The position numbers and the translations under genes are program-made. From positions 1 to 10,825 of the forward strand of contig JAJYPA010000255.1 of the NCBI GenBank assembly GCA_021795795.1: a DNA stretch of 10,825 nt, in the 5' to 3' direction. Under the pieces are notes generated by a model. That model was not told the origin of the DNA. It searched no databases and saw only the letters and a program-made list of their open reading frames with translations. This DNA comes from Pseudomonadota bacterium. Its GTDB lineage: Bacteria > Pseudomonadota > Gammaproteobacteria > Halothiobacillales > Halothiobacillaceae. Each line of letters starts with the position of its first letter. Positions within the stretch are counted from its first letter, which is position 1. Below are positions 1-5,795 of this stretch, one piece after another.

Positions 1-1
1 G

Positions 2-190
2 TTGGGTCGTTTATTTCTCTGTGCAAGGTGTTCTTGTCAGGTTTTTATCTGTCGTTCCTGTGATCGTGGTCAATGTTACTGCGCGGGGGAGTGCTCGAGG
101 TTGGCACGGCAGTCAAAAATGCATAGCCTCACCAATCCGCGTCTTATCCCCAGATTTACGCGCTTTTTAACCCCTGCTTACAGCCACTAG
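2..190 (+). pseudogene. Truncated Cys-rich (zinc-ribbon-like) small protein
   Basis: A 62-residue frame opens with TTG at the window edge, so the true start may lie upstream. The first 32 residues carry a cysteine-rich pattern (C7, C10, C12, C17, C20, C25, C27, C31) including CRSCDRGQ, followed by an LARQ stretch. This layout is recalled from small hypothetical proteins found beside transposase genes in proteobacteria; the name of that family is not known to me. Those proteins continue into an Arg-rich tail with RYRxR-type repeats. Here the reading changes after about residue 38 into unrelated low-complexity sequence, so the gene looks cut. Cys-rich zinc binding is inferred only. No gene on the same strand follows it. 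Confidence 0.4.
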
Positions 191-210
191 ATATGGCATG
201 TTAAGACTAG

Positions 211-236
211 AGCCAACTGGCCTGCAGTAGTTGGCT
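211..236. repeat. 8-bp inverted repeat downstream of the PIN gene
   Basis: AGCCAACT (211-218) and AGTTGGCT (229-236) are perfect inverted arms around a 10-base loop. The site lies 36 bp beyond the stop of the minus-strand PIN gene and could act as a weak hairpin terminator for it. There is no T-tract on either strand, so a classical intrinsic terminator is not supported. Confidence 0.3.
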
Positions 237-271
237 ACCGATGGTGTTAGCTGCCGATGGCCCGCACCCGA

Positions 272-781
272 TCAGCGCAGTGCGTTCAGCACTTTTTCGG
301 CTTCTGTCCAGGGCAGCCGTCGCTTGCCAGACTTCATTCGGTCGAGTACCTTGAAGGCGTCGTCGACTGTCAGCAACTGGTTCTCGATCATGGCGCACAG
401 CAGTCCGATGGTACCCATGACGTTGACCTGCTCCTTGTTAGCAACAATCCGCAAATTGGTGTCGCCCGTGAGTAGGGTGCAGGCCTCCTGCTTCGCAAGC
501 GCCAGTGCCAAGTAGTCGTTGTGACTGGGCTTTGGTCCATTTTTCGCCGGAAGCAGATGGTTGTGCTGGCCTGGCAACTGCTGAGCATACTCCACGAAGT
601 CGCCACTGACCTCCATGACCAGCAAGCCCAGGGCTTCAAGGCCTGAACTACCCGGTTCAATTTCTTCGTAGTACAGCAGATCAGGGATGCCGAACTGCAT
701 CGGAAGCTGGAAGAGCGTCTCCATCAACGCTCCCGCTTCCATATCAATTAAGATGTTGGTATCACTGATGAGCAACCGCAT
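272..781 (-). CDS. PIN-like domain nuclease (putative toxin)
   Basis: A 169-residue protein with the acidic layout of PIN nucleases: D7 in SDTNILID, E39/E40, D89 in SHNDYLALALA and D107 in LTGDTNLR. PIN proteins use these residues to bind Mg2+ and cleave RNA. No signal peptide or membrane segment is seen, so it is probably cytoplasmic. The ATG lies inside the last codons of the upstream XRE/ImmA gene, giving a 20-bp overlap, with a GGAG motif 8 bases before it, so the two are translationally coupled. The C-terminal 40 residues (LTVDDAFKVLDRMKSGKRRLP onward) form a basic tail not needed for the fold. The likely role is the toxin or effector half of the pair; this is inferred from context. It could also be a nuclease that is not a classical toxin. 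Confidence 0.7.
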   Translation of the reverse strand: MRLLISDTNILIDMEAGALMETLFQLPMQFGIPDLLYYEEIEPGSSGLEALGLLVMEVSGDFVEYAQQLPGQHNHLLPAKNGPKPSHNDYLALALAKQEACTLLTGDTNLRIVANKEQVNVMGTIGLLCAMIENQLLTVDDAFKVLDRMKSGKRRLPWTEAEKVLNALR

Positions 782-1841
782 CCGATGACTCCAACTGACG
801 TTCTTTGTGGAAGCGCATCATCGGGATGCCCAGCAGTTCCGCCGCCTTGCCTTCGGAAATGTATTGCTCGGCCAAGGCGCGGTACACCAACTGATCAAAC
901 AGTCGTGGCTGCTCTTGCGGCAGCGGGTCGCCCGGCTCGTTCTTGCGCCAGCCCTTTGCGGAAAACCGCTTGACCATCGAAAGGTGAGCAGCCTCGGTGA
1001 TCACGCCACACTGTTTGGCGCGCTGTAACCACCCTGCCATCGACAGACCGAACTCGTGTTTGAGCACATACAGCTCTTGCCATTCCAGCGCATGACGTTG
1101 TGCACCAAGCAACTGAAGTACCGCGACACGCGGAGCCAGGAATGCACCGGCGAAACGGTCGCAGACTTTTTCTTCGTCGATGCCGTCGGCTAGTCGTCCT
1201 TCGAACAGCAGATGCCCTAGCTCATGCACCAGCGTGAACCGCTGCCGATCACCGGGCCAGCGTTTGGAAACAGCCACGACCGGATATTCACGGCCATCTT
1301 CGGTTCGTGCCTTGGCCGTCAAGCCAGAGAAGCCCGGGTTCTCTTCATCAACCACGATGACCAGCAAGCCAAGGCCTTCGAGGGTGTCTGTGAGGTCAGC
1401 AATCGGGTTCAACCCCAACTGCCAAGCGTTGCGGACCGTATCCGTGAACGCATCGATCTCGTCCAGCGAGGCGATGTGCTCAGGCAGATTCCTGGGCGAT
1501 GCAAACGCAGGAAAGGGTAGTTCGGGAAAAGCGCCGAGCAACTCCACGCGCTTTTCCACCAACTCGACAACCTTGATCTTCAGCGCATCCTGCGCCGTCT
1601 TGCCAAAGGTCGAGAGCTTGCGGAACTCGGGCTGCAGTAGTTCGACCGTATGCGTGCGAAAGAAGTACTCGGTCCGAATGTCGCAGGCGCGGGCCAGCTT
1701 GAGCAACTGAGTCGACGAGGGCGTCAGAAGACCCTTCTCGTACTTCTGGATGGCGGTGTGAGAAACACCCACCTGTTCACCCAATGCACCCAGGGTTAAA
1801 CCTGCCGCTAATCGTGCTTGACGAATGCGATCTGCAATCAT
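762..1841 (-). CDS. XRE-family regulator fused to ImmA/IrrE-type metallopeptidase
   Basis: A 359-residue two-domain protein. Residues about 15-50 form an XRE/Cro helix-turn-helix (LGALGEQVGVSHTAIQKYEKG). A peptidase domain of the ImmA/IrrE (COG2856, DUF955) type follows, with the zinc motif HELGH at 206-210 and a downstream EEKVCDRFAGAFLAP segment. The C-terminus has RALAEQYISEGKAAELLGIP, resembling a second small helical DNA-binding-like motif. ImmA-type proteases cleave repressors or regulators, and HTH fusions commonly act as antitoxin-like autoregulators. The start at 1841 is chosen over an ATG 13 codons upstream because a strong AAGGAGGT ribosome site (1845-1852) sits just before it. It overlaps the PIN gene by 20 bp in one operon. 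The antitoxin role is inferred. Confidence 0.85.
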   Translation of the reverse strand: MIADRIRQARLAAGLTLGALGEQVGVSHTAIQKYEKGLLTPSSTQLLKLARACDIRTEYFFRTHTVELLQPEFRKLSTFGKTAQDALKIKVVELVEKRVELLGAFPELPFPAFASPRNLPEHIASLDEIDAFTDTVRNAWQLGLNPIADLTDTLEGLGLLVIVVDEENPGFSGLTAKARTEDGREYPVVAVSKRWPGDRQRFTLVHELGHLLFEGRLADGIDEEKVCDRFAGAFLAPRVAVLQLLGAQRHALEWQELYVLKHEFGLSMAGWLQRAKQCGVITEAAHLSMVKRFSAKGWRKNEPGDPLPQEQPRLFDQLVYRALAEQYISEGKAAELLGIPMMRFHKERQLESSDAVAHQ

Positions 1842-1857
1842 GACACCTCCTTGGGTT

Positions 1858-1873
1858 TGGTTTAAAATAACCA
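1858..1873. promoter_or_regulatory. Possible operator of the XRE/ImmA-PIN operon
   Basis: TGGTTTAAAATAACCA is an inverted repeat with 5-bp arms (TGGTT/AACCA) around an AT-rich centre. It lies just upstream of the ribosome site of the XRE/ImmA gene. That is a plausible binding site for its own HTH domain, but the arms are short, so it is only suggestive. Confidence 0.3.
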
Positions 1874-1910
1874 CCATCATACTAAATTTTTAAACAAAGG
1901 AGAATCCCAT

Positions 1911-1922
1911 CCGCCTAGGCGG
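1911..1922. repeat. 12-bp perfect palindrome
   Basis: CCGCCTAGGCGG is fully self-complementary. It sits about 70 bp upstream of the XRE/ImmA start in a stretch without genes. It may be a regulator or recombinase site; no function can be assigned. Confidence 0.4.
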
Positions 1923-1952
1923 CGTGACATCATTCGTGGTCGACCGCAATAT

Positions 1953-1998
1953 GTTCCTATATTTCGTCGAATGCAATAGATAGACGAAATATAGGAAC
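1953..1998. repeat. Perfect 16-bp inverted repeat with 14-base spacer
   Basis: GTTCCTATATTTCGTC (1953-1968) is the exact reverse complement of 1983-1998, with a 14-base spacer between. The arms are too long to be chance in a window of this size. There is no T-tract on either side, so it is not an intrinsic terminator. It could be a dyad operator for a dimeric regulator, a tyrosine-recombinase core or attachment site, or the end structure of a lost mobile element. It lies between the minus-strand XRE/ImmA gene and a region with no recognisable genes. Confidence 0.6.
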
Positions 1999-2309
1999 GC
2001 GATCCGCACCGGCAACCGGCTCTCCGCCCGACGCTTCCGCTGGATCCGGTTACTGCAGGTTGGTGATGAGCGGGATGCGTGCGGCACGATTTACTTCAAT
2101 CTGATTGCGGACGCGGGTTCGATTGCGCTAATGGGAATCGAACTGATGGCCGATCGGAACAGGCGGACAGCGTTAATTGACGGCAAAACCCAAAGGGCGA
2201 CTGGTAGTAACATGCTGATTCCGCAGCGTTCCGCACCAATCCGCACATTTCCGCAATCGCATTACAGACGCGGTTTGAAACGAGCGGCGATTACACCACC
2301 ATTTACCCT
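1999..2309. other. Gene-poor stretch, no recognised product
   Basis: No convincing gene was found. A plus-strand frame stays open from 1984 to 2550 but has no start codon until 2131, runs straight through the terminator hairpin and has no recognisable motif. A second frame around 2217-2330 reads plausibly as protein (ETSGDYTTIYPK) up to the terminator, but is interrupted by stops upstream. This may be the remains of a gene whose terminator survives at 2310. Confidence 0.4.
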
Positions 2310-2336
2310 AAGCCGACTGTTCTCAGTCGGCTTTTT
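2310..2336 (+). terminator. Rho-independent terminator
   Basis: AAGCCGACTG (2310-2319), the TTCT loop and CAGTCGGCTT (2324-2333) form a perfect 10-bp stem that runs into a T5 tract. The T-tract is only on the plus strand, so it ends plus-strand transcripts. No intact plus-strand gene precedes it in the window. Confidence 0.75.
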
Positions 2337-2713
2337 CTTCTCGGCCGTTTCCACCAAGGACGCGCCTTTCCGCCCCATTCTGCGTGTTCCACCCACCCAG
2401 CGGATAGCCAAAAATTGCACCATTTCCCGCCCGGTTCGACCCTGTCCTGCTCTCTGTTCTCAAAAAATAATAGAGAACCGCATACATTTGGCACAGGCAG
2501 AACACCTTTTCCGCCAAAGAGTTATGCATGTGCCCAATAGGACGGTTTGACAGGTACACCAGTGAGCGCTCCATATGCCCTCCCCAGTCCCAAATTAATT
2601 CAATCAATTCTGGTGACGCGACATCTTTCCTGACACCGGGGGGGGTACGGCGATCTCATGCTTCAACACTTCAGTTCTTGAGGGCGCTGCGTGTTCTCAC
2701 TACCAATGCGCCC
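2337..2713. other. Intergenic stretch upstream of the attC-like site
   Basis: About 375 bp with no supported gene. Open frames here (for example 2528-2776) have no ribosome site, and that one runs through the attC-like palindrome, which is typical of spurious ORFs next to integron cassettes. It may be the body of a non-coding or degraded cassette preceding the attC at 2714. Confidence 0.4.
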
Positions 2714-2778
2714 CCTAATACTACATTCGAGCGGACCTGCGCGAAAAACCGCGCAGGCCGGTTACTTCTACGTTAGAA
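2714..2778 (+). other. Integron attC-like recombination site
   Basis: The left side reads CCTAATAC, then ATTCGAGCGGACC. A stem follows (CCTGCGCG 2736-2743, AAAAAC loop, CGCGCAGG 2750-2757). The right side is CCGGTTACTTCTACGTTAG, ending in GTTAGAA. Folding the two sides pairs CTAA with TTAG and CGGACC with GGCCGG, leaving the A at 2735 as an extrahelical base. That asymmetric bulge, the unpaired spacer and the GTTAG right end are hallmarks of attC sites recognised by integron integrases. No integrase gene is in the window. The left R'' box (CTAAT) departs from the RYYYAAC consensus, so this may be a weak or diverged site. Confidence 0.65.
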
Positions 2779-2792
2779 GCTATTTTTCGTAC

Positions 2793-2830
2793 TTGAAATA
2801 AATTCAATAATGGTATATTTTTCATACCAT
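2793..2830 (+). promoter_or_regulatory. Promoter and operator of brnTA
   Basis: A TTGAAA hexamer at 2793-2798 is followed by TATATT (2814-2819, 15-bp spacing) or TATTTT (2816-2821, 17-bp spacing). Overlapping the -10 and the start codon is a perfect inverted repeat, ATGGTAT (2810-2816) and ATACCAT (2824-2830), with a 7-base gap. BrnA-type ribbon-helix-helix antitoxins repress their own operon, so this is the expected operator. Transcription would begin at or a few bases before the ATG, and no ribosome site is seen, so the mRNA may be nearly leaderless. Confidence 0.55.
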
Positions 2831-3092
2831 GCATATTTTTGAATTTGATGAGTCCAAGAGTCAGGTGAACCTTTCCAAACACGGTATCAGTTTTATTGAT
2901 GCACAGTTGTTGTGGAATGACCCGATGTTACTGGAAATTCCTGCAAAGACAGAAGATGAGCCACGTTTTCTGGTAATCGGACTTATCAACGGGAAGCACT
3001 GGTCAGCCATTCTCACTTACAGAGGTAATAATATCCGGCTTATTTCTGTTCGTCGATCACGAACCGAGGAGGTAACACTATATGAAAGCTAA
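2829..3092 (+). CDS. brnT: BrnT family ribonuclease toxin
   Basis: An 87-residue protein of the usual BrnT length. It has the family signature: FEFDESKSQVNLSKHGISF near the N-terminus (KHG at 17-19), R46 in DEPRFLVIG, and IRLISVRRSRTEE near the C-terminus. BrnT is a RelE-like fold ribonuclease that inhibits translation until bound by BrnA. It overlaps the antitoxin gene by 11 bp, the standard toxin-first order of this system. The promoter and operator sit directly on its start codon. It lies immediately after an attC-like site and shares its orientation, as expected of the first gene in an integron cassette. It appears intact. Confidence 0.9.
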   Translation: MHIFEFDESKSQVNLSKHGISFIDAQLLWNDPMLLEIPAKTEDEPRFLVIGLINGKHWSAILTYRGNNIRLISVRRSRTEEVTLYES

Positions 3093-3348
3093 AACTTTTG
3101 ACAATCAGTTTGATGCTGGTGCTGACATTACCGCATCTTTGAACTTATCCAAAGCAAAACGTGCATTGCTGAATCAAAGGCGCGTCAATGTGGATTTCCC
3201 TACATGGATGATTGATTCTCTTGATCGAGAAGCAGAAAAACTTGGCGTTACACGGCAGTCTATTATCAAAGTATGGCTTGCTGAACGCCTTGAAATTTCC
3301 GCTTCTAATTCGGCGTTGAACCGGACGCTTACGACAATCCCGCAATAG
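3082..3348 (+). CDS. brnA: BrnA family ribbon-helix-helix antitoxin
   Basis: An 88-residue protein. Residues about 33-70 form a CopG-like ribbon-helix-helix (VNVDFPTWMIDSLDREAEKL, then GVTRQSIIKVWLAERLE), typical of BrnA. BrnA neutralises BrnT and represses the operon. The ATG is preceded by a good AGGAGGT site 8 bases upstream, inside brnT. BrnA proteins usually end soon after the AERLE segment. Here the last ~16 residues are read from the attC-like half-site and the junction DNA beyond it, so the C-terminal tail is probably foreign. The core domain is complete and function is likely kept. Confidence 0.88.
   Translation: MKAKTFDNQFDAGADITASLNLSKAKRALLNQRRVNVDFPTWMIDSLDREAEKLGVTRQSIIKVWLAERLEISASNSALNRTLTTIPQ
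3304..3330 (+). other. Left half of a second attC-like site, truncated
   Basis: CTAAT at 3305-3309 is followed 17 bases later by the end of GAACCGGAC, the same spacing and order as CTAAT and GAGCGGAC in the attC-like site at 2714. Residues of the brnA C-terminus are read from it. The matching right half (a GGTTxAA arm and GTTAG end) is absent. From about 3331 the sequence is the 3' side of a broken minus-strand gene. Confidence 0.5.
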
Positions 3349-3582
3349 TTGTAGCCATGATCCCTGCGCAGCAACGCATCCAGCGCATCGACGCGGCGCG
3401 CCAGTTCATCGCCGCTCAGCGCTACGGTCGGCAGTTCTTCCCCGAGCTGGTAGAAATACCATGTGCCGGATTTGCACTCTCCCCCACAATGCGTCGAGTT
3501 GTTGCCATTGCAGCATGCCCGTGAACGAGCCTTTCAATCGCGCATGGAATGCCGCGGGGTCGGTGCCATCCATGGCGTTCAC
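3335..3582 (-). pseudogene. Conserved protein, 3'-truncated and frameshifted
   Basis: The gene starts at GTG 3582 (overlapping the thioredoxin stop by 4 bp) or at ATG 3573. It reads PAAFHARLKGSFTGMLQWQQ and LDALWGRV, then shifts frame at the AAA run at 3471-3473 (one extra base) into GTWYFYQLGEELPTVALSGD, then ELARRVDALDALLRRDHGYN and YCGIV. It ends at the join with the attC-like half-site. The composition and the WYFYQLGEELPT, LLRRDHGYNYCGIV pattern look like a real conserved protein, recalled from hypothetical proteins whose C-terminus continues beyond CGIVY. No enzymatic motif is visible and no function is assigned. It is the last gene of the minus-strand operon and has lost its C-terminal part. 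Confidence 0.6.
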
Positions 3583-3809
3583 AGCCAGCCTGCGATCTTT
3601 TCGCGGCTCGGCACCCCGCCGGCATGCACAACCTTGCCATCTACCACGACGCCCGGCGTGGACATCACGCCGTAGGACATGATGGACTGGAGGTCTTCGA
3701 TCTTTTCCAGATCGATCGCCACGCCTTTTGCCTTCGCAGCTTCTTCGATCAGTTTCATCGTGGTCTTGCAATTGGCACAGCCTGTGCCGAGAACTTTGAT
3801 GTTTTTCAT
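3579..3809 (-). CDS. Small thioredoxin-fold redox protein (redox-active disulfide protein 2 type)
   Basis: A 76-residue protein with the compact thioredoxin_3 fold (TIGR00412-like): IKVLGTGCANCKTTMKLIEE at the N-terminus with the redox pair C11/C14, and the cis-proline segment STPGVVVDGKVV (T51-P52). Such proteins exchange disulfides in the cytoplasm. They are commonly encoded beside DUF318/ArsP permeases, as here. The start is fixed by AAGGAG six bases before ATG 3809. It follows the DUF2892 gene by 17 bp and overlaps the next gene by 4 bp, so it belongs to the operon. The redox partner could be the permease's conserved cysteines or a thiol-bound substrate; this is inference. Confidence 0.85.
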   Translation of the reverse strand: MKNIKVLGTGCANCKTTMKLIEEAAKAKGVAIDLEKIEDLQSIMSYGVMSTPGVVVDGKVVHAGGVPSREKIAGWL

Positions 3810-3826
3810 GTTGTGCTCCTTGAGAC

Positions 3827-4074
3827 TTAGCAGCAGGATTTGCCATCTTTTGAGGGAGTGCAGCATTCGCCCTTTTGCAGTCCGAGCGCATTCAGCACCT
3901 TGACCAGCGGACAAAATCCGGTGAATCCCATCTGGAACAAGTTGAACCCCACGAACAAGGTCAGCCATAACCAACTTGCATGCGACAGGTCTGCCTGTCC
4001 CATCCAGTGGCCAGCCCCAAGCTCAGCATGACCATGAATCCAGCAAAGATACTGACGATGCGATTTATCTCCAT
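3827..4074 (-). pseudogene. DUF2892 small membrane protein, single frameshift
   Basis: The true start is ATG 4074, preceded by a GAGGG motif. It reads [20 protein letters not shown], then a missing base in the GGCC at 4009-4012 shifts the frame to [20 protein letters not shown] and [20 protein letters not shown]. Restoring one C gives about 82 residues of a typical DUF2892 (YgaP membrane-segment-like) protein with two membrane helices, a GFCPL motif and a Cys-rich tail ([14 protein letters not shown]). Such proteins accompany rhodanese and thioredoxin genes in sulfur and metalloid loci. As sequenced, the product is split. A single homopolymer change is equally consistent with sequencing error. 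Confidence 0.75.
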
Positions 4075-4132
4075 GATACGTTCCCTCTTGCTTCAAGCGT
4101 GTCACCAAATTCCGGGCAACACAAACGGATAC

Positions 4133-4402
4133 TCAAACCAATTGTTTCAGCCGTGCTTCAATCTCTTCGGTGCGCGCCAATCCGCTGAAGATCACCGTTC
4201 CTTCATGCGGCACCGCAGGCGTATCCGCATAGGCAATACCTAGTGCCTCAACATTCTTGCATACCTCCAGCATCAGCCTGATACCCGCACCGCCTGCCGC
4301 ACAGGTTAGGCGCTTCTCCATGCGCAACAGCGGCTCGCCCGTGCCCGCCAGAGTGAGGCGGATCACAGGCGCATCAGTTGGCGGTGTGGCGCAAGATGAC
4401 AC
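4133..4402 (-). CDS. Thioredoxin-fold protein lacking the CxxC motif
   Basis: An 89-residue protein starting at GTG 4402, with GAGG 8 bases upstream. Its layout matches small thioredoxin_3 proteins: a first strand with AGTG, a helix, EALGIAY, the cis-proline segment DTPAVPHEGTVIFSG (T61-P62) and TEEIEARLKQL. Where the redox CxxC should follow GTG, it has EPLL (residues 23-26), so the active-site cysteines are gone. Two other cysteines (C34, C48) and C4 remain. It sits 39 bp after the cytochrome gene and 58 bp before the DUF2892 gene in the same operon. It may be a binding or chaperone paralogue of the CxxC thioredoxin encoded at 3579-3809. The family assignment is by pattern only. Confidence 0.6.
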   Translation of the reverse strand: MSSCATPPTDAPVIRLTLAGTGEPLLRMEKRLTCAAGGAGIRLMLEVCKNVEALGIAYADTPAVPHEGTVIFSGLARTEEIEARLKQLV

Positions 4403-4441
4403 AATGACACCTCTTCATTAAAAACATTCAGCTGTCTCAAA

Positions 4442-5767
4442 TTAATACGCAACCGATTCACTTGCCTCGCGCATTGGACGATAATCCACCGACCACCCTT
4501 TGCTGTCTGCAAGGGGTTTGAACACCCAACGGTAGCTGAGCGTCGCCTTTACCAGGATTTTCCCTTGGCCCTGCATTGATTCTGGCAACGCAAACCGGAA
4601 TTCTGCTGTGTCCGGCTCAAGTGGCTTCAATGTCGTATCGAACAGTATGCTGTCGGCCGCAAAACCGCCCACGCCGACCATCCTTTTGCCATTGGGCATG
4701 ACGGCCGACTGGTATACCTTGGCGTACATCTTGCCCGGCAAGCCTGCCCAGTCGAGTGCGTCACGTTTTCCTGTCTTGGTGTTTCCCATGCCGGCCAATG
4801 GCGGCAGTAGCCCCTTGGGGTCGCCCGAATATCGGAGTACACGGCCATCAGGTAATGTCGCATCCACCTTGAGGATCACATTTCGAATAGGCCCTGATCC
4901 AGGCACGCGGTGACCGGCACCCACATTTTCCACCGTGGTGGTTACCACGAGTTCATTGCCGACAATCTGGGTTTGAAGATTGAGGCTCAGGGCTTTTTCC
5001 AGCATCCCCTTGTCGCTGGCGCCGATAAAGGTATGAGCCCGCACGCCTTCGCGCAACTCACCGCCCGCAACAAGTTCCGTCTTGCCTTCATGCAGGGGCA
5101 TGTGGCAACTCTGGCAGGTGTCTTTGGTTTTCCCCAAATCATAGGCTTCTTTCCAGTCCGCATAAGTGGAGATTGAAAGAAATTTCTCCTGATTCAAGTG
5201 GCATGTTCCACAAAACTCGCTGTTCTCCCGATACATCGGGCTATATTTTGTGGCATGCACAGGCGATCTCAGTCCCTTGAACGGCCCTAATTTGGTCCCC
5301 GTTTCGCCCTGGGTGACGGTATCAAAAATGCGGGTCTCATAGCGGCCCTGCGCATTTTTCTTCATGTCCGCATGCGCCATGGTGTGACAGTAATTACAGG
5401 AAATACCATGATCCAACTTCTCCTTCATCGCTATTCCAAGATCAACCTCGCGACCCTTCTTGTGTTCATCCAGCGTCAATTGCGGAACATGGCAGTCAGC
5501 ACAATCGCCCTTTTCTCCGTGCGTAAAAGGCTGAAAACCAATTCCATCGCTTTTGCCTTTGCTGTTGGTTCCTGTATAAAACTGGTAGACATGGAAATTA
5601 TCCAAGTCCTTGCCCATCGCAGATGACTGCCACTCCTGGTATATGCGGGTATGGCAGCCTCCGCAATACTCTGGGCTGGTCGTCGGATCGGTATCGGCGT
5701 TAGCAGCAGTCGCTAAACTTATTAGCACCATGCCCCACAGGATTTGCTTCAGGTTGAATTGTTGCAT
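4442..5767 (-). CDS. Periplasmic pentaheme c-type cytochrome (cytochrome c554-like)
   Basis: A 441-residue protein with a clear signal peptide (LKQILWGMVLISLATAANA, cut about residue 24). Five CxxCH heme sites follow at C35, C89, C124, C186 and C218, so it is exported and loaded with five hemes. The N-terminal half resembles the cytochrome c554/multiheme family, and many extra histidines could serve as distal ligands. Residues about 260-441 carry no heme motif and look beta-rich, with VENVGAGHRVPGSGPIRNV, a motif shared with other multiheme cytochromes. A strong GGGGGTGG ribosome site precedes ATG 5767. It lies 28 bp after the permease gene. It probably moves electrons in the periplasm to or from the module's substrate; the substrate is unknown. 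No C-terminal anchor is seen. Confidence 0.85.
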   Translation of the reverse strand: MQQFNLKQILWGMVLISLATAANADTDPTTSPEYCGGCHTRIYQEWQSSAMGKDLDNFHVYQFYTGTNSKGKSDGIGFQPFTHGEKGDCADCHVPQLTLDEHKKGREVDLGIAMKEKLDHGISCNYCHTMAHADMKKNAQGRYETRIFDTVTQGETGTKLGPFKGLRSPVHATKYSPMYRENSEFCGTCHLNQEKFLSISTYADWKEAYDLGKTKDTCQSCHMPLHEGKTELVAGGELREGVRAHTFIGASDKGMLEKALSLNLQTQIVGNELVVTTTVENVGAGHRVPGSGPIRNVILKVDATLPDGRVLRYSGDPKGLLPPLAGMGNTKTGKRDALDWAGLPGKMYAKVYQSAVMPNGKRMVGVGGFAADSILFDTTLKPLEPDTAEFRFALPESMQGQGKILVKATLSYRWVFKPLADSKGWSVDYRPMREASESVAY

Positions 5768-5795
5768 TTTCCACCCCCTTCATTTTTTAGAAGTT

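Noticed and set aside
1180..1710. Long plus-strand frame opposite the XRE/ImmA gene
   Set aside because: Shadow of a well-supported minus-strand gene; Ser/Arg-rich composition without motifs.
1953..1998. Similarity of the inverted repeat to the yeast FRT site (GTTCCTAT...ATAGGAAC)
   Set aside because: Only the outer eight bases of each arm match, the spacing is wrong and no recombinase of that type is present; treated as coincidence.
1890..2087. Minus-strand 65-codon frame over the inverted repeat
   Set aside because: It is read through both palindromes, has no motif and no ribosome site.
2131..2550. Plus-strand open frame of 139 codons
   Set aside because: It has no ribosome site or recognisable motif and runs through the intrinsic terminator at 2310-2336.
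2528..2776. Plus-strand open frame of 82 codons
   Set aside because: Its C-terminus is read from the attC-like palindrome and it lacks a ribosome site; typical spurious cassette ORF.
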